Shown piece after piece: positions 1-10,336 of a stretch of 64,000 bases of DNA. The notes below the pieces were generated by a model. The model had not been told where the DNA came from. It was given only the letters and a program-made list of their open reading frames with translations, and made no database searches. Position 1 is the stretch's first letter, and the number at the start of each line of letters is the position of its first letter. The stretch is from assembly GCF_002871345.2 (NCBI RefSeq), contig NZ_CP136964.1, positions 496,001 through 560,000 of the forward strand, given 5' to 3'. This DNA is from Nosocomiicoccus massiliensis (lineage in GTDB: Bacteria > Bacillota > Bacilli > Staphylococcales > Salinicoccaceae). Position numbers and translations under genes: made by a program.

Positions 1-855
1 ACGCGTTACAATTTCTGCACTACCAATTTTATCGTAATCAAACATATGAATCGGTTGACCAAATTCTAATAATACGTAGTTAGAAATATCAACAACGTTA
101 TTAATTGGGCGAATTCCAGACTTAATTAAACGCATCTGCATCCATAACGGACTCGGTTGAATCATTACGTCTCTAACGACACGCGCACCGTAATAAGGAA
201 CGCTTTCTTTATCTTCAATCGTTACAGATAATTTTGAAGCTGACTCGTGTTCTTTAAATGTCTGCTCTGGTTCTGTCACTTCTCCACCAAATAGTGCGCG
301 CGCTTCATACGCACTACCTATCATTGATAACGCATCTTTACGGTTTGGTGTGAGATCATACTCTAAGACGTAGTCATTTAAGTAAAGTGCTTCTAACGCA
401 TCTTGTCCGACTGTCACATCTTCATTCTCACTAAAGATGAAAATACCATCTTCATATTTTTTAGGTGTTAAATCTTTCTCTATACCGAGCTCTTCTAAAC
501 TACAAATCATACCGTGAGACTCTACCCCACGTAATTTTGCTTTACGGAGTTTAAGTCCTGGAATTGTGCCGCCAACTTTTGCGACGATGACGTAAACCCC
601 TGCTTTAATATTTGGTGCACCACATACAATTTGTACCGTTTCGTTCCCAATATTTACTTTCGTGACGTTTAATCGGTCGGCATCTGGATGCTGCACGCAT
701 TCTTCAACGTAACCGACAACTACGTCTTTTACTTCTTCTCTATAATCGATAATGTTATCGACTTCAATACCGCTTCTAGTAATCTTTTCACTTAACTCGT
801 GTTTTGAAACTTCTAGCGGGATAAACTGATCTAACCATTCTTTAGATACTCTCAT
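1..855 (-). CDS. pheT: Phenylalanyl-tRNA synthetase beta subunit, partial
   Basis: Beta subunit of the alpha2-beta2 enzyme that charges tRNA-Phe in the cytosol. The frame opens at the ATG at 853-855 ([14 protein letters not shown]) and runs off the left edge, so about 285 of the usual ~800 residues are present. Visible are the N-terminal segment, the OB-fold tRNA-binding domain at about residues 40-150 (motif [15 protein letters not shown]), and the beginning of the B3/B4 core ([18 protein letters not shown]). The start overlaps the 3' end of pheS by 14 bp, the usual pheS-pheT operon with coupled translation. I see nothing abnormal in the part present. Confidence 0.96.
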   Translation of the reverse strand, partial: MRVSKEWLDQFIPLEVSKHELSEKITRSGIEVDNIIDYREEVKDVVVGYVEECVQHPDADRLNVTKVNIGNETVQIVCGAPNIKAGVYVIVAKVGGTIPGLKLRKAKLRGVESHGMICSLEELGIEKDLTPKKYEDGIFIFSENEDVTVGQDALEALYLNDYVLEYDLTPNRKDALSMIGSAYEARALFGGEVTEPEQTFKEHESASKLSVTIEDKESVPYYGARVVRDVMIQPSPLWMQMRLIKSGIRPINNVVDISNYVLLEFGQPIHMFDYDKIGSAEIVTR

Positions 856-1915
856 GTTTAACCCCTCTTTCTTCAATATATTTAAACTGTTCTAAGAATC
901 GTAAGTCGTTTGTATATAAATGACGGATATCTTCCACACCGTAATATAACATCGCCATACGGTCTGGTCCCATACCAAAAGCAAATCCGCTATATTCACT
1001 ACTATCAAATCCGGCCATTTCTAATACGTTCGGGTGCACCATACCAGCACCTAAAATTTCAATCCATCCGGATTGTTTACAAACGTTACATCCTTTTCCG
1101 CCACATTTAAAGCACGATACGTCAACTTCAACACTCGGCTCAGTAAATGGGAAGTAACTTGGACGTAATCGAATTTCACGGTCTTGACCAAAAATTTCTT
1201 TTAAGAATAATTCGAGTGTCCCTTTTAAATCTGCAAGAGAAATATTTTTGTCGACAACAAGTCCTTCAATTTGAGTAAATTGATGAGAATGAGTCGCGTC
1301 ATCACTATCTCGGCGATACACTTTACCAGGACAGATAATTTTAATAGGTCCTTTACCTTTAGCTGCATTTAATACGCGTGCTTGTACTGGTGACGTATGT
1401 GTACGCAGTAGTGTTTCGTTAGAAATATAAAACGAATCTTGCATATCACGTGCTGGGTGAGATTTAGGTAAGTTTAAAGCTTCAAAGTTATAGTAATCAC
1501 TTTCAACTTCATAACCTTCATACACTTCATAACCGAGACCGACAAAAATATCTTCGATACCGTCGATAATATGTTGAAGCGGATGTTTTCCACCGATTGG
1601 ACGTTGTCTTCCTGGTAACGTAACATCAATCGTTTCATTTTCTAATTTTTTCTTTAGTAAACGTGCTTCAACTTCTTCAATACCTTGCTCTAATTTTTGT
1701 TGAATTGATTGACGTAGCGCATTGACGCTTTGTCCGAATTCCTTTTTCTCTTCATTTGGAATGTCTTTCATATGTTGCATTAACGTCGTGACAGTTCCTT
1801 TTTTACCTAAAAATTTAACGCGTAAATCGTCGAGTTGTTTACGATCCGCGGCATCTTCAAATAGCGATTCAAATTTTTCTTTAATCGCTTGCATATCGAT
1901 GTCTTTATAACTCAA
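842..1915 (-). CDS. pheS: Phenylalanyl-tRNA synthetase alpha subunit
   Basis: Catalytic subunit of phenylalanyl-tRNA synthetase. Class II motifs are clear: motif 2 region [19 protein letters not shown], and motif 3 region [14 protein letters not shown]. An N-terminal coiled coil covers about residues 1-90, and a [17 protein letters not shown] cysteine cluster precedes motif 3, as in other Firmicutes. I place the start at the TTG at 1913-1915, because a strong ribosome-binding sequence GAGGTGA lies five bases upstream. A GTG further upstream (1922-1924) lies inside that sequence, and the next ATG (1892-1894) has no site. The protein is about 357 residues, normal for the family. It is expressed from the T-box leader upstream, in an operon with pheT. 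Confidence 0.96.
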   Translation of the reverse strand: MSYKDIDMQAIKEKFESLFEDAADRKQLDDLRVKFLGKKGTVTTLMQHMKDIPNEEKKEFGQSVNALRQSIQQKLEQGIEEVEARLLKKKLENETIDVTLPGRQRPIGGKHPLQHIIDGIEDIFVGLGYEVYEGYEVESDYYNFEALNLPKSHPARDMQDSFYISNETLLRTHTSPVQARVLNAAKGKGPIKIICPGKVYRRDSDDATHSHQFTQIEGLVVDKNISLADLKGTLELFLKEIFGQDREIRLRPSYFPFTEPSVEVDVSCFKCGGKGCNVCKQSGWIEILGAGMVHPNVLEMAGFDSSEYSGFAFGMGPDRMAMLYYGVEDIRHLYTNDLRFLEQFKYIEERGVKHESI

Positions 1916-1943
1916 TACTTTCACCTCATTTATTTTTTCGCAT

Positions 1944-2166
1944 AAAAAAACTCCATCCTATAACAATAGGACGGAGTTCCGTGGTACCACCTAAATTCCT
2001 GTTAAACAGGCTCTCTCATTTGATAAGGAAATGACCCTTTAACTTCATCTGTTAGGTGAACCCTGACTATAGTATGAGAATACTTCCACCAATCGTATTC
2101 ACTCTCTGGTCATACTAACGTTGTCATTTATGCCTACTTCGCTTGAAGTTATTATTCGATTGACTT
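1944..2166 (-). promoter_or_regulatory. T-box riboswitch leader of pheST
   Basis: The leader carries the T-box sequence AGGTGGTACCACGG (read on the minus strand, about 1980-1995). It is followed by a terminator hairpin (arms 1949-1960 and 1967-1978) with a T-run at 1944-1950. The region upstream folds into stem-loops and contains a TTC triplet that could be the Phe specifier. T-boxes sense uncharged tRNA and allow readthrough when phenylalanine is limiting. A -10 box TATAAT lies at 2168-2173. I see no good -35 box. Confidence 0.92.
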
Positions 2167-2191
2167 AATTATACATGATTTTTTAAAAAAC

Positions 2192-2908
2192 TTAAAGACT
2201 ATACTGATGCATTAAAATACCACCAGCAACGGCGACATTTAAACTTTCAGCGTCTCCTGGCATATCAATTTTTACTTTATAATTCGCATGCTCGAGTACT
2301 TCTTGACTAACTCCTTGACCTTCGTTACCTAGAACAATCATTATTTTTTCATCTGTGATTTTATCTGTAAGTGATTCTCCTGAAAGATCTGTCGTAAGTA
2401 TTGTCCCGTTGAAATTTTGCATCACTTCAATCAAGTCTACGTCTTCAAGTGAGACGTGAAAATGGCTACCTTGACTACTTCTTAGTACTTTATCGCTATA
2501 AGGATCAACTGTGTTTTTACCGATTAAAATACGTTTAAAATTAAAGGCATCGGCTGTACGAATTAAAGTACCGAGATTTCCAGGATCTTGTATACCGTCA
2601 ATAGCAAGGACTCGATCACTTTCAATACTTTTTGTTTCCATACGAACGACTGCAATAATACCCGGCGGTGTCACGAGTGTCGATAGTGACGACATCACGT
2701 CTTTTGTGACAACAGTCGTTTTTAAATCAAAGTTATACGTATCCGTTTCAAGCACGAAAATCTCTTCAATATGTGCACCAAACTGAATCGCTTCTTCGAT
2801 TAAGTGCTCACCTTCAATTAAAAATTGTTGTGCCTTTGTACGTCCTTTTTTAGTTAATAGTTTACGTATTTCTTTGATACGCTTATTATCTTTAGACGTA
2901 ATTACCAT
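2192..2908 (-). CDS. SpoU/TrmH-family RNA 2'-O-methyltransferase
   Basis: A 238-residue SPOUT-class methyltransferase that probably 2'-O-methylates rRNA or tRNA with S-adenosylmethionine. The N-terminal ~90 residues form the substrate-binding domain (FLIEGEHLIEEAIQFGA). The C-terminal trefoil-knot domain has the three family motifs: DPGNLGTLIRTADAF, IVLGNEGQGVS and ESLNVAVAGGILMHQ. It overlaps the upstream M42 peptidase gene by 7 bp, so the two are probably co-transcribed. The same position next to pheS is common in Firmicutes. The exact RNA target cannot be read from sequence. Confidence 0.9.
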   Translation of the reverse strand: MVITSKDNKRIKEIRKLLTKKGRTKAQQFLIEGEHLIEEAIQFGAHIEEIFVLETDTYNFDLKTTVVTKDVMSSLSTLVTPPGIIAVVRMETKSIESDRVLAIDGIQDPGNLGTLIRTADAFNFKRILIGKNTVDPYSDKVLRSSQGSHFHVSLEDVDLIEVMQNFNGTILTTDLSGESLTDKITDEKIMIVLGNEGQGVSQEVLEHANYKVKIDMPGDAESLNVAVAGGILMHQYSL

Positions 2909-3972
2909 TTGATATTGTCAACGACGTCGTCATTTAATGATTTTACGATTTCAACGACAAGTTTTACTGCATTTTTAAAGTCTTCACGGTGCATGATGCT
3001 TACGTTTGAGTGCATGTATCTTAAAGGTACACCGATCGCAAGTGATGGTACGCCGTCGTGAACTGTATGGAAACGTCCAGCGTCTGTTCCACCACCAGGG
3101 ATAGCTTGAAGTTGTACGTCGATTCCTTTTTCTTTCGCGAGCTTTTGAACGTGTTTTCTAAATCCGACGTGTCCAATATTTGTCGCATCTAACATGACGA
3201 GTAATGGTCCGTCTCCAAGCACTCCAACACCGTCGCTCGTTTGAAGTCCTGGAGTGTCTGTTGCGATACCAACATCAATCGCAATCGCAAGGTCCGGATT
3301 TACTTTATGTGCAGCAGTTTGTGCACCACGTAGTCCGACTTCTTCTTGAACTGTTGCTCCACTCACTAAGTTAACGTCAATTTCTTGATCCTTTAACTCG
3401 TTTAACACTTCAACCGCAAGTGCACAACCGAATCTGTTGTCAAACGCTTTTGCTAAAACGTAATCTTTGTTTGCCATTTCTGTAAATTCAGTATAAGGCA
3501 CAATCATGTCTCCAGGTTTAACCCCGAGAGATTCTGCTTCTTCTTTATCTTTTACACCGATATCTAAATACATATCTTTAATATCGACTGTTTTCTTACG
3601 TGCTTCAGGCGATAACATATGTGGAGGTGTAGAACCAACAACACCAATATACTCGCCGTCGTCTGTCACGAGTGTCATTTTTTGAGATAAAATAACTTGA
3701 CTCCACCAACCACCGATCGGTGTAAATTTAATAAACCCTTTATCGTCAATTTGTGTGACCATAAATCCGATTTCGTCTAAGTGACCACCAATTAAGATCG
3801 TGCGTGATCCATTCCCTTTTTTCTTACCGAAAATACTACCTAAGTTATCTTCAATGAGCTCATCAGAAACTGGTGTTAAATATTCTTTCATTAACTTTTT
3901 AACATCATATTCAAAACCAGAAATTCCATTCACATCTGTTAGAGACTTTAATAATTCTAATTGTTTATCCAT
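2902..3972 (-). CDS. M42-family metal aminopeptidase (YsdC-like)
   Basis: A 356-residue cytosolic di-metal aminopeptidase of family M42, whose relatives form tetrahedral complexes that trim peptides. The metal-binding and catalytic positions are present: His in IGGHLDEIGF, Asp in AFDNRFGC, the Glu pair in VQEEVGLRGA, Asp in IAIDVGIA, and His in RYMHSNVSI. The ATG follows a strong AAAGGGG site. It lies between rplT and a TrmH-family gene, the position of ysdC in Bacillus. Families of this kind were once annotated as endoglucanases, but the residues fit a peptidase. Confidence 0.9.
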   Translation of the reverse strand: MDKQLELLKSLTDVNGISGFEYDVKKLMKEYLTPVSDELIEDNLGSIFGKKKGNGSRTILIGGHLDEIGFMVTQIDDKGFIKFTPIGGWWSQVILSQKMTLVTDDGEYIGVVGSTPPHMLSPEARKKTVDIKDMYLDIGVKDKEEAESLGVKPGDMIVPYTEFTEMANKDYVLAKAFDNRFGCALAVEVLNELKDQEIDVNLVSGATVQEEVGLRGAQTAAHKVNPDLAIAIDVGIATDTPGLQTSDGVGVLGDGPLLVMLDATNIGHVGFRKHVQKLAKEKGIDVQLQAIPGGGTDAGRFHTVHDGVPSLAIGVPLRYMHSNVSIMHREDFKNAVKLVVEIVKSLNDDVVDNIKW

Positions 3973-4063
3973 ATGTATCCCCTTTCTTTTATAATCATTA
4001 TTTTAGCACATTTAAAATCTGATTTATTAATCCTGAATCAAATAATAAAAATATATCTAAACT

Positions 4064-4094
4064 AAAAAATCCACATTGATTACTCAATGTGGAT
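4064..4094 (-). terminator. Rho-independent terminator of infC-rpmI-rplT
   Basis: An 11-bp perfect stem (4069-4079 with 4084-4094) and a four-base loop are followed on the minus strand by a T-run. It lies just after the rplT stop codon. Confidence 0.9.
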
Positions 4095-4102
4095 GATAGA
4101 CA

Positions 4103-4459
4103 TTATTTTAAAGCGTCTTTTGCTGTGTTTACTAACTGTTCGAATGCTTTTTCATCGTTAATTGCGATTTCAGAAAGCATTTTACGGTTCATTTCGATGC
4201 CAGCAAGTTTAAGACCGTTCATTAAACGGCTGTAGCTGATGTCGTGTTGACGCGCTGCAGCGTTAATACGTGCGATCCATAATTTACGGAATTCACGCTT
4301 TCTATTTTTACGGTCACGGTATGCATATTGACCTGATTTGATTACTTGTTGCTTCGCAACTCTATATAAATTTCCTTTAGCACCGAAGTAGCCTTTTGAT
4401 TGTTTTAATAATTTTTTACGTCTTTTACGAGTAGTTACTCCTCTTTTAACACGAGCCAT
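4103..4459 (-). CDS. rplT: 50S ribosomal protein L20
   Basis: Ribosomal protein L20, 118 residues, full length. The very basic N-terminal extension ([20 protein letters not shown]) enters the 23S rRNA, and the globular C-terminal domain ([19 protein letters not shown]) follows. In Bacillus the same C-terminal domain binds the operon leader and represses infC-rpmI-rplT. The leader upstream of infC here fits that control. Last gene of the operon. Confidence 0.98.
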   Translation of the reverse strand: MARVKRGVTTRKRRKKLLKQSKGYFGAKGNLYRVAKQQVIKSGQYAYRDRKNRKREFRKLWIARINAAARQHDISYSRLMNGLKLAGIEMNRKMLSEIAINDEKAFEQLVNTAKDALK

Positions 4460-4478
4460 TGTTGTTCCTCCTTAAAAA

Positions 4479-4682
4479 TTACTTACCAGCTTTAGCTAAT
4501 AAATGTTTTAATCTTCTTGCGTCTGACTTAGCAACTAATGCTGGTTGACGAAGTTTACGTTTTTGTTTTTTAGTTTTGTTTGCCATTAAGTGGCTAGTAA
4601 ACGCTTGTGAACGTTTAAACTTACCTGATGCAGTTTTCTTAACACGTTTTTTGTAACCTTTATGAGTTTTCATTTTAGGCAT
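4479..4682 (-). CDS. rpmI: 50S ribosomal protein L35
   Basis: Ribosomal protein L35, 67 residues, highly basic, with the family start [17 protein letters not shown] and [18 protein letters not shown]. It lies between infC and rplT with gaps of 25 and 19 bp. A GGAGG site precedes the ATG. Confidence 0.97.
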   Translation of the reverse strand: MPKMKTHKGYKKRVKKTASGKFKRSQAFTSHLMANKTKKQKRKLRQPALVAKSDARRLKHLLAKAGK

Positions 4683-4707
4683 AATAAATTTCCTCCAAAA
4701 TCAAGTA

Positions 4708-5226
4708 TTATTTTTCTTTTTTAGGAGCTAAGACTAAGAACATCGAACGACCTTCCATTTTAGGACGGACTTCTAAATCTCCTTCTTCTTTTAGCGCCTC
4801 TGCAAACTTAACGAGAACATCTCTACCGATGTCTTTATGAGTAATTGCACGTCCTCTAAAACGAATAGAAGCTTTTACCTTATCACCTTTAGATAAGAAC
4901 TTCTTCGCTTGGTTAGCTTTCGTATTAAAGTCATGCTCCTCAATAGTCGGAGATAGACGAATCTCTTTAACGTTGATCACACGTTGTTTTTTACGTGCTT
5001 CTCTTTCTTTTCTCTGTTGTTCATATTTGTACTTACCATAGTCCATAATACGAGCAACAGGTGGTTTTGCATTTGGAGCAACTAAAACAACATCAAGATC
5101 TACTCTTTCTGCCATTTCAAGTGCTTCTTGCTTAGATTTAATACCGAGCTGTTCGCCATTTTGGCTGATTAATCGAACTTCTTTTGCACGAATACGATTA
5201 TTAATAATTGCTTGGTCTTTTGCTAT
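4708..5226 (-). CDS. infC: Translation initiation factor IF-3 (ATA start)
   Basis: IF-3 binds the 30S subunit and rejects non-canonical initiation complexes. The N-terminal domain ([30 protein letters not shown]) and C-terminal domain ([32 protein letters not shown]) are complete. I choose the ATA codon at 5224-5226 as start: it lies 8 bases after GGAGG and aligns with the ATT start of Bacillus infC, giving 172 residues ([10 protein letters not shown]). The only standard start in the vicinity, GTG at 5233-5235, overlaps the ribosome-binding sequence. Rare start codons in infC are known to support autocontrol by IF-3 itself. First gene of infC-rpmI-rplT. Confidence 0.95.
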   Translation of the reverse strand: MAKDQAIINNRIRAKEVRLISQNGEQLGIKSKQEALEMAERVDLDVVLVAPNAKPPVARIMDYGKYKYEQQRKEREARKKQRVINVKEIRLSPTIEEHDFNTKANQAKKFLSKGDKVKASIRFRGRAITHKDIGRDVLVKFAEALKEEGDLEVRPKMEGRSMFLVLAPKKEK

Positions 5227-5229
5227 TGT

Positions 5230-5384
5230 TGACACCTCCAAAAATTTAACGAACAAAAAAGAGCGAGTGCATAGCTGCACCCGCTCACTGAAAAGACACT
5301 AATAGTGCCCATTCCCGAAAACCCGTTTACCGTTGGCTAAGGGTGTGAAGCGGGAGCTTCAACTTGTCCGTTCAATTCAACTCT
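5230..5384 (-). promoter_or_regulatory. L20-type autoregulatory leader of infC operon
   Basis: The ~155-nt untranslated leader contains several GC-rich paired segments (about 5310-5365). It ends in a terminator hairpin (arms about 5261-5271 and 5276-5286) with a T-run at 5255-5260, before the infC ribosome-binding site. In Bacillus and relatives L20 binds such a leader and promotes termination. Assignment is from position and architecture; I did not align it to the known family. Confidence 0.75.
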
Positions 5385-5388
5385 TATA

Positions 5389-5417
5389 ACTATACAGTAG
5401 TTATTTGTATATGTCAA
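5389..5417 (-). promoter_or_regulatory. Promoter of infC-rpmI-rplT
   Basis: A near-perfect sigma-A promoter: -35 TTGACA (5412-5417) and -10 TATAGT (5389-5394), with a 17-bp spacer. It is directed into the L20 leader. Confidence 0.9.
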
Positions 5418-5423
5418 ACATAT

Positions 5424-5858
5424 TTATATATTAAATTTCGCCTTCACTGCTTTTTTCTTTAGTTCACGTAAAAATTCTTCTTTTTCTTTTGGTGACACTT
5501 TTACGTTATCATATACTCCACCAATATAATCAATTTGTATCGCATCTTCACTTTTTGCTGCTTTGTTTCCACCGACGATAATATCGTCTGTTGCAGAAAC
5601 GTTTGTGATCGCATCGTAAAAGATTTTCGACTTTTTAAAACCGTTATATATGATTAACTGATGATTTGTAAACGTATATTTCACCGGCTTAAACGTATTC
5701 ACAAGTACGATGATTATAATGAGTGTAATCGATACTGATATTCGACTTGGCGGAATATCTCTTAAATACCCAACCAAAACAATGATGATCGTCGGTATAA
5801 GAAGTAGTAGCAAGTTATACCTTATAAATTTAATCCCGTATTTAGAATAATAGGTCAT
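5424..5858 (-). CDS. Small membrane protein with PH-like domain
   Basis: A 144-residue protein with two hydrophobic segments near the N-terminus (about residues 13-30 and 40-53). The soluble ~85-residue tail (YTFTNHQLIIYNGFKKSKIF) resembles the bacterial PH-like (YdbS/YyaB-type) domain. Such proteins sit in the membrane with unknown roles. It starts 15 bp after thrS and has no promoter of its own that I can see, so it is probably the second gene of the thrS transcript. Function is not known. Confidence 0.65.
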   Translation of the reverse strand: MTYYSKYGIKFIRYNLLLLLIPTIIIVLVGYLRDIPPSRISVSITLIIIIVLVNTFKPVKYTFTNHQLIIYNGFKKSKIFYDAITNVSATDDIIVGGNKAAKSEDAIQIDYIGGVYDNVKVSPKEKEEFLRELKKKAVKAKFNI

Positions 5859-5873
5859 ACTCTCACCTACCTA

Positions 5874-7808
5874 TTATTTTTTAAGTCGAATCTCATCGAC
5901 GAGTTTATATAAAAACTCTTCTTTTTCGTAACTATTTTGCTCAGTTTCACCGTATTTACGCACGTTAACTTCTTGTGCTTCAACTTCTTTATCACCTACG
6001 ACGACTTGGTAGGGTACTTTTCGAGTTTGTGCATCTCTAATTTTATACCCCATTTTTTCATCGCGTGTATCGATATCTGCACGGATACCATATGATTTCA
6101 TTTCATCTAAAATTTCACGTGCATAATCATAGTGTAAGTCTAAGTTTACCGGAATAATTTGCACTTGTTCTGGTGCTAACCATAATGGGAATGCACCTTT
6201 ATATTCTTCAATTAAGAATGCGACAAATCGTTCCATCGTACCAACAACACCACGGTGGATAACGACTGGACGGTGGTTTTGTCCGTCTTCACCGATATAT
6301 GTTAAATCAAAGCGTTCAGGAAGTAGGAAGTCTAATTGAACTGTTGATAATGTTTCTTCAATTCCTGAAGCTGTTTTCACTTGAACGTCAATTTTCGGTC
6401 CGTAGAATGCCGCTTCATCGAGTGCTTCAACGTACTCAAGTTCTAATTCATCTGCCGCTTCTTTTAACATTCTCTCTGCAGTGTTCCACATGTTATCATC
6501 ATCGAAATACTTATCTGTATTTTCTGGATCACGGTAACTTAAGCGGAATGAGTAGTTTTCAATCTTAAAGTCTTTGTATACTTCTTCGATTAAATGAAGT
6601 ACACGTTTAATTTCTTCTTTAATTTGATCTGGACGAACAAATACGTGTGCATCATTTAATACCATTCCACGAACACGTTGTAATCCTGAAACTGCTCCAG
6701 ACGCTTCATAGCGGTGCATCATTCCTAATTCTGCGATACGAATTGGAAGTTCACGGTATGAGTGTCTTTCATTTTTATAAATCATCATATGATGTGGACA
6801 GTTCATCGGACGAAGAACGAGTTCTTCGTTACCAATTTTCATAGCAGGGAACATGTCGTCTTGATAATGCTCCCAGTGTCCACTCGTTTTATATAAATCA
6901 CTGTTTGCTAAAATTGGAGTATAAACGTGGTCATACCCAAGTGCTACTTCTTTGTCGACGATATAACGTTCGATTTCACGGCGAATTGTCGCACCGTTTG
7001 GTAGCCAGAATGGTAAACCTGCACCGACGAGTTGAGACGTATCGAAGATTTTCATCTCACGACCGATTCGTCTATGGTCACGTTCTTTTCTTTCTTCTAA
7101 CATTTTTAAATGCTCTTCAAGATCTTTCTTTTTAAAGAACGCAGTACCGTAAATACGTTGTAACATCTTATTATCAGAATCTCCACGCCAATATGCACCA
7201 GCGATTGATAATAATTTATATTCTTTAATTTTTGATGTTCTCGGTACGTGTACACCACGACATAAATCTGTGAAGTCGTCTTGAGTGTATACAGTGACGA
7301 GCTCGTCTTCAGGAATCGCGTCGATTAATTCTAATTTATATTCATCGTGTTTAAATAATTCTTTTGCTTCTTCACGTGATAATACACGGCGCTCGATTGG
7401 AATGTTTTCATCGATAATCTGTTTCATTTCACGCTCAATTTTAGGGAAGTCTTCGTTAGATAATTTCTCATCCATATCAAAGTCATAGTAGAATCCTTCT
7501 TCGATGACTGGTCCGACACCAAACTTCACATCTTTATAAAGACGAGTTAAAGCATGCGCTAGTAAGTGTGCTGTCGAGTGACGCATCACTTCTAAGCCTT
7601 CTTCAGTTTTATCTGTGAATAGTTCAATTTCTGCATCTTCAACGATTGGACGTACGAGATCATACATTTCTCCGTTTACGCGTGCTGCGACTGATGCTTT
7701 TTTTAATCCCGGGCTAATTGACCCAGCAATTTCTTCTGCTGTAATACCACTATCAAATTGTTTTTCGCTTCCGTCTGGAAACTTAATGTTTACTTTAACA
7801 TCTGACAT
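5874..7808 (-). CDS. thrS: Threonyl-tRNA synthetase
   Basis: Full-length 644-residue class II synthetase. In order: TGS domain (residues 1-62), second editing-type N-terminal domain ([11 protein letters not shown], with the HxxxH metal motif), catalytic core with motif 2 ([17 protein letters not shown]) and the zinc ligand Cys in [13 protein letters not shown], motif 3 ([14 protein letters not shown]), and the anticodon-binding domain from about residue 545. It sits behind a T-box leader and a strong promoter, and is followed closely by a PH-like membrane gene. Confidence 0.98.
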   Translation of the reverse strand: MSDVKVNIKFPDGSEKQFDSGITAEEIAGSISPGLKKASVAARVNGEMYDLVRPIVEDAEIELFTDKTEEGLEVMRHSTAHLLAHALTRLYKDVKFGVGPVIEEGFYYDFDMDEKLSNEDFPKIEREMKQIIDENIPIERRVLSREEAKELFKHDEYKLELIDAIPEDELVTVYTQDDFTDLCRGVHVPRTSKIKEYKLLSIAGAYWRGDSDNKMLQRIYGTAFFKKKDLEEHLKMLEERKERDHRRIGREMKIFDTSQLVGAGLPFWLPNGATIRREIERYIVDKEVALGYDHVYTPILANSDLYKTSGHWEHYQDDMFPAMKIGNEELVLRPMNCPHHMMIYKNERHSYRELPIRIAELGMMHRYEASGAVSGLQRVRGMVLNDAHVFVRPDQIKEEIKRVLHLIEEVYKDFKIENYSFRLSYRDPENTDKYFDDDNMWNTAERMLKEAADELELEYVEALDEAAFYGPKIDVQVKTASGIEETLSTVQLDFLLPERFDLTYIGEDGQNHRPVVIHRGVVGTMERFVAFLIEEYKGAFPLWLAPEQVQIIPVNLDLHYDYAREILDEMKSYGIRADIDTRDEKMGYKIRDAQTRKVPYQVVVGDKEVEAQEVNVRKYGETEQNSYEKEEFLYKLVDEIRLKK

Positions 7809-7829
7809 AGTAATTCCTCCAAAAATTTA

Positions 7830-8070
7830 ATAAAAAAAGTCGCCCCTAATAATAGGGACGACTGTAGTGCCGTGTTACCACCCTGATTCACAAGTCGACA
7901 AATAGACTTGCCTCAGAAATAGGAGATAACGCTCCAAAGCGTATAGCGATTAAGCTATCATTAATAAAGGTAGTAACTTTAATGCTTTATTATGCATTTT
8001 CACCAACCATGCACTCTCTATAAATAAATCAAAAAAATTGTGTCCTTTTAATGTTTAAAATCAATTGTTA
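7830..8070 (-). promoter_or_regulatory. T-box riboswitch leader of thrS
   Basis: The minus strand shows the T-box motif AGGGTGGTAACACGGC (about 7877-7892). A terminator hairpin lies at about 7839-7861, with a T-run at 7832-7838. Upstream stem-loops include several candidate Thr triplets (ACC/ACT in the 7970s), but I could not fix the specifier with certainty. It would raise thrS expression when tRNA-Thr is uncharged. Confidence 0.92.
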
Positions 8071-8075
8071 AGCAT

Positions 8076-8104
8076 ATTATACATTACTCTGAATAAACTG
8101 CCAA
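8076..8104 (-). promoter_or_regulatory. Promoter of thrS
   Basis: -35 TTGGCA (8099-8104) and -10 TATAAT (8076-8081) are separated by 17 bp on the minus strand. The promoter lies immediately downstream of the dnaI stop codon and feeds the T-box leader. Confidence 0.85.
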
Positions 8105-8107
8105 GTA

Positions 8108-9040
8108 CTAATGGCGATAATTCGGCCCAACTAATTCAACTTCATACGTCAATGCACGAATTCTTTCCACCATACGTGTCGCCTTTATTTTATCGACCGT
8201 ACCATCTTTCGTTACTGCATATAAATCGACCAACTGATCAATACTATAATTTGAACTTATAAACGTCGGTCGTTTTTCTGCCATTCGACTTTGAAGTATC
8301 GGTGTCAGTACTGTATCCCTACTCCATGCGGTAATATCTTCAGCACCGAGATCGTCTAACATTAACACATCCGCTTCTTTAAGCGCACGAATTCTATCAT
8401 CACTCGTATTGTCTTTAAACCCTGCACGAAGCTCTTGTAACAGTTCAGGTACATATATAATCATCGAGCTCATATTCTTTTCTTTTAACTCGTTCGCAAA
8501 ACTTCCGAGGAAAAATGACTTGCCAACACCGAAGTTACCGTGAATGTATAACCCTCTATAGTCCTTTTTACTCACAATATTGTGGACCGTTTCAATCGAT
8601 TTATGGATCACTTCTTCACGGTTAGACCCTTCGATAATATCTAAGTCATCAAATTGAGCGTTCACGATATCTCGAGAGATGAAAAAGCTTTGAATTAGCT
8701 TTTGTTTTCCTTTGTACTTGTCTCTCTCGACCTTAACTTTGCACGGTGTTAAATAGTGATGGATTTTGCCATTTCGAACTTCTAAGTTAATGACATAACC
8801 GTCTGGATGAGACTTACAATGACCATTTTCATCTTGAACACATTCTGAATCTTGTTCAACAAACTTTTTTATCATTAACAGTTCGTCTTGAATCATCTCT
8901 CGAGTCACAGAGACACCAGAATCATTTACAAACTGTCTAAATTTTGGTGAATTGATGATCATTTCGTACGTTTCTTCATTACGTTCGTTATGTGCATTAA
9001 AAAGCGGATTGTTTTTCATCATATCGCTTAATGATTCCAT
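8108..9040 (-). CDS. dnaI: Primosomal protein DnaI (helicase loader)
   Basis: AAA+ ATPase that loads the replicative helicase at origins and restart sites. The N-terminal part has a Cys/His zinc-binding cluster (CVQDENGHCKSHPDG). The C-terminal AAA+ domain has Walker A GNFGVGKSF, Walker B VLMLDDLGAE, and the sensor region FISSNYS. At 310 residues it is normal for the family. It starts 10 bp after dnaB, with an AGGTGA site before the ATG. nrdR-dnaB-dnaI is a standard Staphylococcaceae/Bacillus operon. Confidence 0.96.
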   Translation of the reverse strand: MESLSDMMKNNPLFNAHNERNEETYEMIINSPKFRQFVNDSGVSVTREMIQDELLMIKKFVEQDSECVQDENGHCKSHPDGYVINLEVRNGKIHHYLTPCKVKVERDKYKGKQKLIQSFFISRDIVNAQFDDLDIIEGSNREEVIHKSIETVHNIVSKKDYRGLYIHGNFGVGKSFFLGSFANELKEKNMSSMIIYVPELLQELRAGFKDNTSDDRIRALKEADVLMLDDLGAEDITAWSRDTVLTPILQSRMAEKRPTFISSNYSIDQLVDLYAVTKDGTVDKIKATRMVERIRALTYEVELVGPNYRH

Positions 9041-9049
9041 TTATTTCAC

Positions 9050-10336
9050 CTACAACTTTCTAAATCGGTCGATTGCTTCTTGAATCGATGTCGATTGTTT
9101 TTTTGTTACTTTTTTATTATGCATTGTCTGGTCTGAACTTTGTTTCTTTTGCTCATTAAACCATTTCGGTTCGACAATTTGACGCTTTACACGATAGTTA
9201 CTTTTCTTTTTCGATTGGTTATTATAAAAAGTAAGCGCTGCATCTTTTGCTTCTTCAGCCGTTTGATATCCTTTACTTTCCCAATCTCTCGCGATTGTAA
9301 ATACATAATTGTCAAATAATTGTCCGTCTTTTTGCATTAACGCATACTCTAACAGTACATTGATTACTCCGTTATTTAAATTCGTCTCTGTGACGAGTCG
9401 TGTTACGATTAGTTCATCGCTTCTTGATGGGTTGTTATTTCTTAACTGACGAATTCGAGTAACTGGACTAATACGGTCAAGCGACGTAAAGTAATCTTCA
9501 TTTGTAGGTGTGTCTTCTGGTTGTAATTTTTCATCTTCTTTTTCATGTCGATAATAATCGAGTGCTGCACGTCTTAAAATATTTAAGTCGATACCTTTTG
9601 ATTTGTCTGTTGATTTTACGATGATTTTTTTCATTTCATAAGCATTTAGATGAAAAAGCTCTGAGAGCTTGACGATATTTTCTCTCACAGACTGAGTAAA
9701 GAATTTACGGTCGACAAATGTTCCTCTTAAATGAGTAAATAGTACTTCAAAATCGAAGTCATCCTGTTCCACATTGCTACCTGTACTATTATTTCTACCT
9801 TCGTAATGATCTTCAGGTAATTTAAATGATTCTAAAGAAATATTTGAAAATACTTCAGTAAATTTACGACTGACGTCAGTGATATTATCTGGAAGTTTTG
9901 GATATTTCCAGTACTCTCTTTTTTTATTAAATAACTCACTACCGACTTTCATATATAAAAACATACTCAGCATCGGATCGTTAAAAAACTCTGTTGCTGT
10001 TAACGGTTGTTTTACTTCGTAGATAAGTTGATCAATATGTGCGTCATCATTCACATACGTTTTAACCAAGCCAACCGCTTCTAATTTTTCAAGTTCTGAT
10101 GAAAATATAGACAACGTCATATTCATTTCATCGATAATTTCGCTATGCATTCTAATTTCTAGCGGTTCAAACTTTCGGCTTGAATCATGTAAATAAATAT
10201 AAATAGAAACTGCAACACTACCGAGAATCGGCATATATATATCATTTAACATCGTACGGTCATGTTCAGAAATATACTGCTGGTTATGGACGATAAACTC
10301 CGTACGTGGCGTTAGTGAACTACTCACCTTTTTCAC
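9050..10336 (-). CDS. dnaB: Replication initiation / membrane attachment protein DnaB
   Basis: Gram-positive primosome protein (not the helicase) that acts with DnaD and DnaI to load the replicative helicase. The family's two DDBH domains are recognisable: the N-terminal winged-helix part ([20 protein letters not shown]) and the C-terminal YxxxIxxxW-type part ([14 protein letters not shown]). 428 residues is slightly short for the family. The start is a GTG overlapping the end of nrdR by about 17 bp. A second GTG three codons later, with an AAAGGTG site, is equally possible. Confidence 0.93.
   Translation of the reverse strand: MKKVSSSLTPRTEFIVHNQQYISEHDRTMLNDIYMPILGSVAVSIYIYLHDSSRKFEPLEIRMHSEIIDEMNMTLSIFSSELEKLEAVGLVKTYVNDDAHIDQLIYEVKQPLTATEFFNDPMLSMFLYMKVGSELFNKKREYWKYPKLPDNITDVSRKFTEVFSNISLESFKLPEDHYEGRNNSTGSNVEQDDFDFEVLFTHLRGTFVDRKFFTQSVRENIVKLSELFHLNAYEMKKIIVKSTDKSKGIDLNILRRAALDYYRHEKEDEKLQPEDTPTNEDYFTSLDRISPVTRIRQLRNNNPSRSDELIVTRLVTETNLNNGVINVLLEYALMQKDGQLFDNYVFTIARDWESKGYQTAEEAKDAALTFYNNQSKKKSNYRVKRQIVEPKWFNEQKKQSSDQTMHNKKVTKKQSTSIQEAIDRFRKL

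Noticed and set aside
1922-1924. GTG start for pheS
   Set aside because: The codon lies inside the GAGGTGA ribosome-binding sequence; the TTG at 1913-1915 is at the right distance.
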